Below, in pieces: positions 10,966 to 23,150 of a stretch of 64,000 bases of DNA (position 1 is its first letter; every line of letters begins with the position of its first letter). The notes beneath the pieces were generated by a model that searched no databases, had not been told where the DNA came from, and was given only the letters and a program-made list of their open reading frames with translations. Where the stretch lies: assembly GCF_020509005.1 (NCBI RefSeq), contig NC_063016.1, positions 930,001 to 994,000 on the forward strand, read 5' to 3'. A program made the position numbers and the translations under genes. This DNA comes from Fulvia fulva. Taxonomy: Eukaryota; Ascomycota; Dothideomycetes; Mycosphaerellales; Mycosphaerellaceae.

Positions 10966-12563
10966 TCCTCTTAGTAAGTCTATAGGTCAGGGTAAGGATA
11001 GCGTTATACTTTACGCCCTTAGTACTATAACTATCCGGTAGCTCTACTACGTAATCGAGTACTACCTCCTTATAGGTACCCGAGGGCACGGGTAACTATC
11101 GGAGTGTACCTTAGTACGTATTATAAAAAGCCTTAGATTGTATATATAGGTAATAATTCTTGACGTACTTAGCGATATCTACTACTAGACTAGGCTAGTA
11201 GTACGTACGCGTAAGTAGGTCGACTATCTTCTTACGCCTAGGATGCCTAGCTAATAGAGTATCGTAGTGCCTCGCTATTAGCTCCGGACGAAGCTTATAC
11301 GGTACGTATATACGTCCTTAGATCTTAATTAGGTCACCGTCTAACTTATAGTCGCTAAGTAAGATATAGCTAGAGCCTTCTAGGTTTCGTAGTAAAGTAC
11401 GAGTATTGTCGTCTAGGGCCTTCTTAATGCCGTACGCTAGCTCGTCTTTAGTATAGGCTTCCTCGATAAGTTCTTCGATAGAGGCCTCGCTTACTTCGAG
11501 TACGTAAAGTACTAATTAATACTAGTCGGCCGTAGTACGCGGAGTAGTTATAGCTAATAGCTTTAAGCGCTTACGTATATTAGGAGGGAGATTACGTAGC
11601 TTTAATATAGCTTACTACCTATGTTTTATATCATCCTTATCGTCTATATCTTGTCTACGGCGCGTGAGGCTATCGGGCTTTGTCCTAAGCTTACTAGGGC
11701 GATATTCTATCTAGAAGTCGAACCCGGACAGGAACTCGCTCTAGCGCGCTTATCGGAGGTTTAGCTACTTAGTCGTTATAAACTACTCTAAGCCCTTATA
11801 GTCGGTAAGAACCTTAGAGGGAGCGCTTATTAGCTCCGGCCTCTATTCCTCGAACGCTCTAATAATAGCTATTAGCTCCTTATCGTAAATCTCGTAATTA
11901 CATTCTACTAGGTTCATCTTTATCGAGTAGAGCGCGATAGGATATAATTCACCGTCCTCTCTAACCTAAGATAATACGCTAGCTATATACCTATCTAAGG
12001 AATTAGTTTCTACGACGTAGAGCTTAGTAATATCAAAATGTACTAATACTAGGCGTTTATAGAATGCTACCTTTAGGCTCTCGAACGCACTTTAATAGTC
12101 TAGGCTCTATACAAAGGGTATACGATTCTTAAGTACGTTACCGCGTATAAGGTCGGTTAAAGGCATAACGATACCGGAAAAGTTATTAACGAACCTCCTA
12201 TAGAAGTTAGCTAGCCTAAGGAAGGATAGCACATCCTTTAAGCTCTATAGAGTAGCCTAATCTATAATAGTCTAGACCTTAGATTTATCTATCTAAATGC
12301 CCTTATTAGTAATGATTAGTACTAAGGACTTGACGCTCTTCTAGAAGAAGCGGTACTTATAGACGTCTATAGGAAGTCGAGCGTCGATTAGACACCTAAT
12401 AATAGTACGTACGTGTTTTACGTATTCCTTAAATAAACTATCCGTAAACACGATATAGTCGTCTAGGTATATAGACACAAAGTCGTCTAGGTGTCTATAT
12501 AACACTTTGTTAATATATACCTAGGACGCGCTTAGTACGTTATAGAGACCAAATAGTACTATA
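10966..12563 (-). pseudogene. Gypsy B pol, downstream part (RT end, RNase H, integrase start), RIPed
   Basis: Minus-strand translation through stops, from right to left: Gypsy RT with PFGLYN context and YLDDI-like motif (12560-12400), the post-RT block with RFYRRF-like sequence (about 12200), RNase H (about 12050-11750), and the integrase zinc-binding and core start (about 11350-11000). The integrase is cut at 10966 by the Gypsy A LTR, so Gypsy A inserted into Gypsy B. At 12563 the RT is cut by Copia-2 and continues at 18576. Confidence 0.85.
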
Positions 12564-12930
12564 TGTTAAATAGGTATAGTATATATATATACGGAAGTTA
12601 GGATACGTAAGAGGGAAGTAGGAAGGACTAATGTAGTATACGAAGGTATATAGTAGAATAGTGTTCAGTACTAAAGGTGTCTCTACTATTAGTATAGAGA
12701 CTACGTCTCTTATACCTATATAGAGGGATATTGCTCTAGTCCTAGTTCTGTTTCACTACGCCTTATCGGTTTTACCTATATCTTATCCTACGACGGCAGT
12801 TCCTCTAAGTCGCTCCTACTATTCGTACGGTGTTATAATAGTATTACCGTACTATTGTCTCGACTAGCTTAGTATATACTAAGTTAGTCTTAGTACCGTA
12901 CGATATACCTACTAACCTATATTCGTAACA
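12564..12930 (-). repeat. Copia-2 left LTR (3' LTR)
   Basis: 367 bp from tgttaaatag to attcgtaaca. It is followed inside by ctcctactta (a purine tract on the minus strand). It resembles the solo LTR at 29228-29594 more closely than its own partner LTR in the segment around 12820-12850, and lacks 41 bp that are present in the partner. Confidence 0.92.
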
Positions 12931-15900
12931 CTCCTACTTAGGTCGTAAGGTAAGGAACGATTGTTCCTACTATACTAGCTATAGCTATCGTACAAAGGTC
13001 TAGAACTAGGGACCGGCTAGCGGCTTAGTCAAACTATCTGCTACTATCTCCTTAGTATAGTAGTACTCTACTTTAATCATCCTCTACTACTAGAGGTGCC
13101 TAATATAGTTATAGGTAACATTAATATATTTAGATCTTTCGTAGATATAGGCGTCCTTAACTAAGGTCAGAGCCGCCTAGTTATCCCCTATAAGGCGTAC
13201 TAGTCTCAGTTCGTCGACGGTGCTCTTATCGGCTAGGACTATTAGTTAGAAAGAGCAGTCTCCTACTAGCCCCGGGTAGTTCATCTCTCGGAGGATAGCC
13301 GCTAGGAACTAGGATTGTTTCGCGGCGGCGTTTATCGCTATAAACTCTACCTCTATAGTAGAGGTTACTATAGACTTTTACTTCTTACTTATCTAGGATA
13401 TAGGCGTACCGTATACTAGCTAGATATGTCCTAGAACTAAGACCCTATCTACTCGATCTATCGCGTAGTCGGAGTCTAAGTATCCGGTTAGGGCACCGCT
13501 ACTACGTCTAAATATTAACCCTAGGTCGGGGAACGACCTTAGGTATCTCGAGACCTTCTTTAGTACTTTTATATACCGCTTTGTTAGATCCGCGACATAT
13601 ATACTAGTTCTCCCGAGTAGGAAGGCTAGGTCCGGTCTCGTTTTAGTTATTAGCTATATCTAGGTTATATTATCGCTCTAGTAGTTATCCTTACTATATC
13701 TCTCGTCGTTTAGGGCTATAGGACGGAGATTATCGTAACTATCTATTAGCGAGAGTGTTAGGCTTACCGTTTCTTTTGCTATATCTATTTTAGTAAGGGC
13801 CTTACGGATATAATAGCCCTAGTCGAGTTTTAGGGTACCGTTACGCCTATCGCGAGTAATCTTTAGTCCTAGTAGTTTCTCCGGTTCCCCGAGATCCTTA
13901 ATCTTAAAGTATTACGCGAACTGCTTCTTAAACTATTAGATATTGGCTAACCTTAGTACTATAATAGATATATCGTCTATATAGATAAGTAGTATAATGT
14001 CTCTCTTAGTATAAGTTAGGAGATATAGGTCTACCTCGGACTAGTAGAATCCTATTTTAACTAACGTAGCGATATAGAGCTTGTTCTAGTCTCTAGCTAC
14101 CTACTTTAGGCCGTAGAGACTCCGGAGTACCTTAAGGACCGTGTTCGGTAGGGTTTCGACTCCTAGTAGGGGTTTTATATAGATGTCTTCGGCTAGGTAG
14201 CTTTAGGTAAACGTATTGTTAACGTCGACCTAGTATATCTCGAGATCCCGCTCGTAAACTACTACTAAAAAGACCCTTAGGGTGTTATAGCGTACTATAG
14301 GTACGAATGTCTCTTCGAAGTTAACGCCGAATTTCTATAAAAACCCTCTTACGACAAGTCTTGCCTTAAACTTTTCGATTGCTCCGCTAATAAGTCTCTT
14401 TACGTTAAAGACCTACTTAGAGGTAATTATATTCGCCCCCCTTAGAGCGATAGCCGTTTCCTAGGTATTATTACTTAATAACGAGAGTAGCTCGGTGTCA
14501 TGGTCTCCCCACAGAGTGTACAGAAGGTGGGGACAGAAGAGCCTCAGAGTGCTCAGAAGTCGTCAAGAAGTGACAGTCCAGCTTGGTGTGTGAGCGCTAA
14601 GAATCACATGCCCCGCAACATTCGCTACGGGACCCAGCCCTCCAAATTCACCCCTCTACCAAACCTTGACAGATTCACTTCGGCTCGTGACTGTGTGACT
14701 CACGGCACTTCCGCGAGCACCCGCGACTACGCTGGACCCTAGAAGAAGCACGTGGAAGACTCGGAACGTAGGGCAGGTTGGAATAAGGTTTTGAGCAAAG
14801 CTGCTGAGCGCGGCTTCGCACGGGTTAGCCCTGTTGATGCGGGGACACGCACTCGCGAGGGTCGCGTATAAATATCTGGCCTTCCCCAGGCCTCTCTTAC
14901 TTTCTTCGTCTTTTGTTTTGTGTAGCAATCATACCATACCCTTTTGCATCTACACTTCGCACCTGCATTCTCGCTTTCACCTTTGCATCTCACAGGCCAG
15001 GCTCTCGCCCTGACACTCGGTATCGATAGCGTCCTTCTATAAGTAGCCCTATTTAGGATCCCCTACCGTAGCCTTATATATCTTCGGTATAGGTACTTCC
15101 TATTAGTAGGCGATACCGGGTCCGAATATAGTAAAGGCGTATTCTTAGACTTCGTTAAACAGTTCCTCTACCGTAGCTATAAATATACGTTCGTCGGTAT
15201 CGGTAAGTCTATTATTTACCTATAGTAGTTAGTAGAACAAAGCTATTATAGCTTTATAGTACTTAGCCTTATAGTCCTAGTCCTAGCCGTAGTTATTATT
15301 AGGATCCCTAGTCCTTTTCCTCCGGATAATTAGTTCCGGTAGCTCCGGGGTTTCCTCGATCTTCTTATAGTCCGCGATATTATCTAGTCTACCGGGAAGT
15401 TAGACATAGAGCGGTCTTAAGACAGTTAGTCCTTTATCCTTAGCCGTAGCGGGTTCGGTCTCTACGTAGGAAGCGGGGATTAGCTAGGTCGGTTCTTCTA
15501 TAGAGGAGTTACTCTCGTTAGGCCTAGGTATTATACTACCCGAGGATCGTAAGATTACTATCGGGGCATCCGCTAGTCGCTATAGTAGTAGTCGCGAGAC
15601 CGCCGGTAGTCGACCGACTAGCCTTCGTTCGGGTACCTTACTAGGTTAGTTTATAAAGGAGACACCTAAATCTAGATCTCCCCCCCTTCTCGTTTTCGAA
15701 CTAATCTACTTGGCTATACTACCTAATAGCTCGTATATCTAGCTCCTAGAACAACTATTACTTAGTCGATTAACCGTATCTAACGAAAATAGCTTCCTTA
15801 CCCCGGTTTATTAACTTATCCTATCGTAGCCCTTTTAGATATAATTTCGGTTCTACGTAAACTACTATCCTACAACCCTATACTCTTAGGTGATCTACCG

Positions 15901-18167
15901 TCGGCACTTTACTAGTAAATGCTTCTTCCGGTAAAAGTTAGATACCGTTAAGTAACGGTCCGTTCGGTAGTAGGTTACGTATAACCGTCTATACCTCTAG
16001 CGCTTTAGGCTAGAACTCTACCGGTATCCCCGATTCCTCGAGCATTACGCGGATCGCGTTCTCCGATACCTAGATTGACCTTTCTACTACTCCGTTTTGT
16101 ATAGAGTTATAAGTATCCGTCGTATCGTATTAAACCCCCGATTCTTTCTCCTATTCTTTTAGAACTATTAGTAGCTTAGGTATATTATTACTCCGTACTA
16201 CTCTTACGTAGCATTTCGATACTTTCTCTATAGTTAGCCGCTATTATCGTAGTGCTTACGGTGCGTCGGATTTGTTCTTAAGCGGGACTACCTACTTCTT
16301 TCTTAAGAAGTTATCTATAATCTCTAGCTAGTATTTAAAACCTAGCCTAGATGTCGCATTTTTGAAGGGTCCGTAGATATCGATAGATATAAGCGCAAGT
16401 CTTTCGTTCTTTCGTTCTACGATAGCGCCTTTAAACTTCCGTATATTCGTAATAGAGTATACCTTATAGTTATACTCGTCCGGGATAGGGATCGGGTCCT
16501 TCTTATTACTTACCCTATAGACGTTCCGGAGCAACCCTTTTCCTAGGTATACGAATCTTCTATACTAAAGCTCCTACTAATCCTCGACCGCGGCTAGAGC
16601 TTCCTCGTATAGCACCTCCGGTAGTCTATTATCTACCTAGTTTAGGGAGTCGGATATCGAAGATACTACCGGCACCCCCCCTCGTAGTACTATTCGTACG
16701 ATAGGCTTTCCGCTCTTATACTTAAGTATAAAGCTTAGAGGTTCGACATCGAATTGCTTACTAAACTGCCTCTATAAAACTAGATTAACTCCGAGATTAG
16801 GAACAAACAAGACTTTCTCTAGCGCAATTTGTTTCCCCGTTAGGCCTCCTATAGTTACTATTCCTTTATAGAATATATCTAGGTACCCCCTACCGACTTT
16901 AATTACTTTCCTTCTCGCTAGTTTCCTAAGCGATCTAAATAGAGACTTATTATTAGTTATATATAAGGAGGTATAGGAGTCTAGTAACTATTCGGAGGCG
17001 GGAAACTTGCCTTTTACTTCGGTAGTAGAATAGGCGACTTCGTCGTCGTATATTTCCTCGGTATCGCTTTCTCGTAAGGTATAGGCTCGTATCGCCTTTA
17101 CCTTTGTCTTATTGTCGGATTGGCTTCTCCTATCCTTCTACTGTTTCTTAGACTTCTTAAGAGCGTTTTAGGCCTTCTCTAGATCTCGGACTAGCTCTTC
17201 GTAGGACTTCTTTTCCGGTTACTTCTAGGTGTTCTTCTTTTTAATAAACTCCTTTACGGAATCTAGTTCCGGGCACGATATAACTAGGTAGTTACTATTG
17301 TAGATAAAGTAGCCGCTCTTACTCCCTTACCTCTAGGAGTAAAGAGCGGTCTCGCCCTTACTCTCTTAGATCTATAGTTTATAGGATTTAAGTAAGGTTA
17401 TAGCGGATTCCTAGCCTAGGTTTAGCTAGGCTAGGATAGTATCCCTAGTACTAGCGTAGACGTCCGGGAGGCTACTTAGTAGGTACTTAAACCTCCGGAT
17501 AGGGTCCTTATAGTAGGTCTCTTTACTATCTGTTTCGGTAATCTATATAGATAGGTTACCTAGATATATCTACTATTATCTAATTGTCTAATCGTCCGGT
17601 AGCTTAAACGGTACTAGCTGTTTTATAAGCGCTACTACGTATACCTTATAGACCTTGCTATACTTCTTCTATAGAAGTTTCTAGATTTCTTTCGTATCTC
17701 GTATATCGAAGATTTCTTAGTTATCCTCCTTAGACAAATATACTAAGATAGTATATCTCGCTATACCGTTTGCCTTTAAAGTGATCTTAGGCGTAACGGA
17801 TTCTAGGAGATTAGCCGACGAGTGGTCGATAACCTAGAATACCTCCCGGCTTTCGAGATAGTCTCGTAGTATAACGAACTAGCGCTTCTAGTTCTTACGA
17901 GTAAGGGTAGGGCCGACCTTCCCGGGGCCCTCGTAACTCGTTAAGTCTTCTATAGCGAAGGTAGCCTTAGATATATAGCAAGCTCTACTTGACTACGGTA
18001 GTTAGAATAAGCTTAGACTCCCTAAGTCTATTAGTAGCGTTCCCTATAGTAGACTCCCCGAGTCTATTAGTACGTTACCGTACGGATCCCGGGTATAGGG
18101 TATAATACCCTACGTCGTACTTCCTTAGTATATCGATGTTCTATTAAGCAAACCCGGGCTTATAACC
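12931..18167 (-). pseudogene. Copia-2 gag-pol remains
   Basis: Minus-strand translation read through stops gives, from right to left, gag (about 18000-17300), protease (about 16990), integrase zinc-binding and core (16534-15900, open piece 16328-16534 with LALISIDIYGPF), a linker, RT (about 14460-13850) and RNase H (about 13400-13100). It parallels Copia-1 residue by residue in the integrase start. It is interrupted at 14496-15015 by a solo LTR. It has too many stops to be expressed. Confidence 0.87.
14496..15015 (+). repeat. Non-mutated Gypsy solo LTR inserted in Copia-2
   Basis: 520 bp beginning TGTCATGGTCTCC and ending CTCGCCCTGACA (5-bp inverted ends TGTCA/TGACA), flanked by the 5-bp duplication ctcgg at 14491-14495 and 15016-15020. 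It is the intact counterpart of the Gypsy A LTR at 10447-10965 and keeps normal CA and TG content inside a heavily RIPed host. It arose by insertion of a whole element and LTR-LTR recombination after Copia-2 had been mutated. It includes a plausible promoter stretch (gtataaatat at 14867-14876). Confidence 0.95.
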
Positions 18168-18575
18168 TATTAAATAGATATAGTGTGAATATATACGGAA
18201 GTTAGGACACGTAATAGGGAAGGAGGAAGGACTAATATAGTATACGAAGGTATATAGTAGAATAGTGTTTAGTACTAAAGGTGTCTCTACTATCGGTATA
18301 GAGACTACGTCTCTTATACCTATATAGAGGGATATTACTCTAGTCCTAGTTCTGTTTTACTACGCCTTATCGGTTTTACCTATATCTTATCCTACGACGG
18401 TAGTTCCTCCGACAGTCTCGTACTAACTAGCTAAGTAACTTTAGGTCCTCTAAGTCGCTCCTACTATTCGTACGGTATCTCGGTATTATTACCGTACTAT
18501 TGTCTCTACTAGCTTAGTATATACTAAGTTAGTCTTAGTACCGTATAATATACCTACTAACCTATATTCGTAATA
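18168..18575 (-). repeat. Copia-2 right LTR (5' LTR)
   Basis: 408 bp from tattaaatag to attcgtaata, next to the primer-binding site. It carries an extra segment of about 41 bp near 18410-18450 that is missing from the left LTR, and a different short block just after it. The ctata target copy follows at 18576-18580. Confidence 0.92.
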
Positions 18576-19097
18576 CTATAAGCTATTTATAGGTGCTATA
18601 TCGGGTAGTAAAGGCTGTCTTCTATTCATCGCCTTTACGGATACGTAGCTCGTTAAATACTATAATAATATCTAAGGTAGTAAACTACTATACGCCGCTT
18701 ATATAAGCTAGGGTCTTACGGACTTAAGGTATCGGGTACCTATTCTTAACGGTAATAGCGTTAATAGCTCTATAGTCTACGTAGACACGGAGTCCTCTAC
18801 CTAGCTTCTTAATAACAATAATAGGACTAGCGATCTAGGACGTAGAGCGTCGGATTTTACTAGCGGCTTCTTCCTTATCGACGTAGGCTTTAGTTATATC
18901 GAGCTCTAGTTTCGATATAGAATAAGGACGCTTAAAAGGTAGCTTAGCGCCTTTAACGAATTCAATCGCTAAATCTAATTCGAGGCATTAGGGAGGTAGG
19001 CCTTTAGCGACAGACGGGTCAAATCCGTACTTTAGGTCCTTTAGCTATTAGGGTAGTAAGGATTTGACTTCTCGTATAGTCGCTTACTTCTTGTTTA
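18576..19097 (-). pseudogene. Gypsy B pol, upstream RT part, RIPed
   Basis: This piece joins the 12563 end once Copia-2 and one copy of the ctata duplication are removed: the RT frame then runs through the expected PFGL region. Upstream it holds the RT entry region (about 18790-18840) and the linker after protease (about 18900-19080). It ends where the old LINE begins. It is unable to encode protein because of numerous TAG/TAA stops. Confidence 0.82.
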
Positions 19098-22000
19098 TAG
19101 ATAGATAGATAGATTTGTCATTCCCCTGTTCTAGGACCCTATCCGGCCTATATAGGTATATATCTATTGTTATATATAAAGGGAAACCCGAATAGGTGAA
19201 AATCCTTCCCGCCCCTAACTTCTCCTTATCTAGATTAGCTTTCCCTCTAAACGTACGTAGTCTATATCACTACCCCGTTAGCCCCCGCTCCTAGCCGGTC
19301 TCGTCGCGCTACGTCGTGTCCTCTCTTCCTATACTGCTCCTACTAGGCGGTACTATTCTAGCTAGCCCTTCTCTAGTATCTAGTTCGTAATACGCCGTAG
19401 GTCCTTAGCGTTGTTAAGAAGTGCCCTAATCGTCCGGTTCCTCGCCTTTACTATCTACTCCCCCCTTCCTAGCGACTACCTCGGATAGACGAGGAGTACG
19501 TACCGTACGTTCTAGGAGCGATAGCCGTAGGGGCAGCTAGTATTCGTGTATCCTAGAACCTTCCTCTATAATAGGTACCCCTAGAGGCCGATGTGTTCGC
19601 TTCGTAGTTGGGTTACTATACTACTCTATACCCTCGTAAGGCGGTAGTAGATAAGCTTCGGGGGGTGCTTAACCGCGGATTTCGTAGCTAACTATTCCTT
19701 AGGTTGTCCCGCTAGCTAAGGGCGTCTACTATACCCTATAACCTAGTTGTTCTACCTCTCTTTCTATAGTTGCTCTATAAACGATTTCTTACCTTCCTAT
19801 TATATTACTAGCTATTCGTCCCTTACCCGGTAGTTCGGCTCGTTTCCGGGTCGAATGCCCCTATACGCTAGTACTAATTCGCGGGCCCTTACGACTACAC
19901 TAGCGATAACCTTCTATACTAGGTACTATACCGACTTGCCTAAGTAGGAGGTCCGTAGTCCCTAGATATATAGGTCGATCGGCGGTATAGCGGTCTCGTA
20001 CTTAAGCATCCTCGTTAGTATCGACTTATATACCCCGGTGACCTTCCTTAGGCATTAGTTTTAGATCTTCGCTAGCGGCGCGACGAGTCCCTTCGATAGG
20101 TAGGCCCTCTCGCCTAAGGACTACACTTAGCTACTATAGGTAAGGACTGGCCGTATAATAGCCGTATATAGAAGTCGTGACTACCGGAAGTCCGCCCCCT
20201 ATATAGACGTAGTGAGCCTCTGGCATAATGCTATATTCTGTTCAGCTTTCCGTAATATTGCCTATACGTACTTCCTCTACCGTAGCGCCGGGTCTAGCTA
20301 TAGTCCGAGGATCCTAAGCTGATTTGCCGGGTTAGTCGTGTGCCCCTATATCTAGATAGAAGCTTATATATTATAGAACCGTAGCCGGCGCGTAAAGTGT
20401 ATCAGATTGTACTTTTCTAGGGTAAACCGAGCCCCGTGCCTCCTAGCCTAGTCCTCGTAGATCTTGTGCTTCTCTTCTAGTAGCCTATAGTTCTCCTTAG
20501 TCGAGGAAGACTACGCTAGGATGTTTGTGTCGTCTACGAAGCCGCTCGTAGCGGTGTTCTAGGATTCTAGGGCTGGGAGTAGCGTCGCTATAAAGAAGAG
20601 GAACAGAATAGGTACTAGCGTTAAGCCTTACGGGATTCTAGTATAGACTACTTAAAATAGGCTTCTATACTAGCCGACTAGGATCGACGTACTACGGTTT
20701 TGGAGGTAGGACCGTACGAAGTTGATAAGCTACTTAGGGAGTCCTTTCGACCTTAGGATATAGAGTAGCCGCGGGTATAACACGTAGTCGAAGGCTCCCG
20801 ATATGTCTAGGCTAAGTAAGGAAGCTACCTTGTCCCTATTCTTATACTAGATAGCCTTTACCTAAGAGGTGATAAGTTCTATCGCGGATAGCGTCGATTA
20901 CTATAGGCGCGCACCTATCTAGGTGTCCGGGAGTAGGGAGTGTTCCTCTACCGCCTCGGAGAGTCTCGTTATAACTAGCTTCTTAAGCGCCTTCCTAAGA
21001 GTGTTAAGGAGCGCAATTAGGCGGTACGACTTTACCTACGTATAGTCTTCCTTCTACGGCTTACGTAGGACCACTATCGTCGATTGTTTAAAAGCTATCG
21101 GGTAGTATCCGGTCTATAGGTAGGCGTTAAAGATCGCTATAACTACTAGGGTTAGTTAATCTCTACACTTCTTTAGTAGCTCGTTTAGGATCCTATCCGG
21201 CCCCGGGGCTTTCTTCGCCGGTAACTTCCTTAGTATAGCGGCAACTTCTCCCTCGGACACCTCCTATTAGACCGCGATACTAGGGGCTAGGGGAGTAGAG
21301 CTGTTTATATCGCTTAGATTAGCCTCGACTAGGGGCGGGAAGAACTTGCTAGCTAGTAGACGCGCCTTAGCCTCGGGGTCGCTAACCGGGCCACTAGGCG
21401 ATTATAGCGCTAGGATAGAGAAGGAGGGGCCCTATATAGAGTCCTATCGGGCCTATCTTGCTAGCTTCTATATCCTCGCTAGCTTACCGGCGATTTCTTC
21501 TACTATAGCCCTCTAGCCGACTACTTTCTCCCTCCGTATTATAGCTTTCTTCTATTAGTATGCCTCCCTATATACGTTCTAGGCCTCCTCGCTATAGCTA
21601 CTCGTCTATACCCGGCGGGCTCTCCTTACTTCTCTTACTACCGTAGTATACTTCGGCGTCTAGTATAGTTTAGACTATATCGTTAGTTAGATAAGCGGAA
21701 CGTAAAGTAGGGTCGCTTTTCTTATTTCGTCTATTAACCCTTAGACTGCCTCGTCTATCTCGTCTTTACTATTATATTACTACTACGCGATCTAGACTAG
21801 CCTCTCGGAGTTATCGAGGTACGCCTAGATATTAGCCTAGTAGGCCTTACCCTAGCTTAGCTTAGGGGTTCTCGCTAGTATACGTTATATCTATATCGTA
21901 ATAGAGGTCCTAACTAGTATATAGTCTAACGACGCCTCGAGTTTATATTCGATCCTATAGTAGGTTACCGTATAGTAGTAGCTATCTAAGATCTAGGAGA

Positions 22001-22977
22001 GGTCGATCGTGCCTTAGAGTCCCCCTCTCTTCTAGGTGCCTAGGTCCTTCGGGGTATTAAGGGCAATTACGTTACTCGCTATTAAGTCGAGTACTTCGTC
22101 GGCTATAGAGTACGGCTATATAAGGCTTTCTAGGAATAGTAGTATATATTAAAGTCTCCTACTACGATATAGCACCCTTGTCTCTTAAGCGTACTGCCTA
22201 GGTGTCTATAGACCCCTAGGTCGCGGCTAGACCTCGAGGCTAGCGGTTATATATATAGGTTGTATATCTAGGTACTACCTACGTAGAGGGAGGTAATATC
22301 GCCCCCGCCTTCTTCGTCTACGTAGTAAACTACCTCCTAGTCGGATTCTAGTATGTCCTTACTGATATAGAAGCACGTACGGGGTCTGCCGTCGCCTCGT
22401 AGGTATATCGTATAGCCTAGTAACTTATAGGTCGTTAGTCTCTTATAGTACGGATTAATCTATAGCTCCTAGATTACTAGGACGTAGTAGACGTACGGGT
22501 CCGCCTCGTATAGGAAATGGTTCTAGACTATATCCTTGCTATAGTTAACGTTATACTAGATAATACTAAGCGTGTCGAGGCTAGTTATCGGTATCGACAA
22601 TTATTTCCTCTATAGCGTCCTATATCCTACTACCCTATACGTCCTAGTCTACGCCTATCGGCTATATACTAAAGGGGAGCCGGGCCTAGTTAGATTCCCT
22701 CGCCGTAGCTAGTAGAGCACGTGGCCTCCCGTACGCCCTAGGTTATATATCCTTTATATCGTTCTCGGCCCTAGGGCGCTTATACCCGACCGCCGCTAGC
22801 TAGTTCCGGTATATACTAGCCTTACGGTCGCCGTAGAATCTTAGGGCGACGGTTCTGTTTATAATTGCCTTGTTTTTCGCTAGTTTCCGCTATAGGCATT
22901 CCGTACTATACGATAGGTAGTACCCCGGACAGTTCGCGTACCGTCTCGTAGTCGATATATAGTCCCTAGATATATAG
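19098..22977 (-). mobile_element. Old LINE retrotransposon, 3' part (ORF2 and end of ORF1), RIPed
   Basis: This stretch aligns base for base with the intact LINE at 22978-27950 (for example 19261 onward with 23131 onward), differing mostly by CA to TA and TG to TA transitions. It holds the degraded ORF2 (endonuclease and reverse transcriptase) and the zinc-knuckle end of ORF1. The 3' end carries a short tagatagatagatagat tail (TCTA repeats on the minus strand) instead of poly(A). It is cut at 22977 by the newer LINE and continues at 27951. Confidence 0.93.
22963..22977. repeat. 15-bp target-site duplication of the young LINE
   Basis: The sequence tccctagatatatag occurs here and again at 27951-27965, flanking the young LINE. 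In the intact LINE the matching bases read ccctagacatatgg, so both copies of the duplication already carry the RIP changes C to T and G to A. This dates the insertion after RIP of the old copy. Confidence 0.93.
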
Positions 22978-23150
22978 ATAGATAGATTTGTCATTCCCCT
23001 GTTCTAGGACCCTATCCGGCCTATGCAGGTATATATCTATTGTTATGTACAAAGGGAAACCCGAATAGGTGAAAACCCTTCCCGCCCCCGACTACTCCTT
23101 GTCTAGATTAGCTTTCCCTCTGAACGTACGTAGTCCATGTCACTACCCCG

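Larger units (their letters stand above)
12564..18575 (-). mobile_element. Copia-2 LTR retrotransposon, heavily RIPed, with nested solo LTR
   Basis: A Copia element of the same broad family as Copia-1 but strongly mutated. LTRs lie at 12564-12930 and 18168-18575, a TSD ctata at 12559-12563 and 18576-18580, and a primer-binding site gggcttataacc at 18156-18167. Without the nested solo LTR it would be about 5.5 kb. Internal translation on the minus strand gives gag with zinc-knuckle remains, protease, integrase (open piece 16328-16534), RT and RNase H. It sits inside the Gypsy B reverse transcriptase. Confidence 0.93.

Noticed and set aside
14656..14993. Two minus-strand ORFs in the solo LTR
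   Set aside because: They lie wholly within a non-coding LTR and share no protein pattern.
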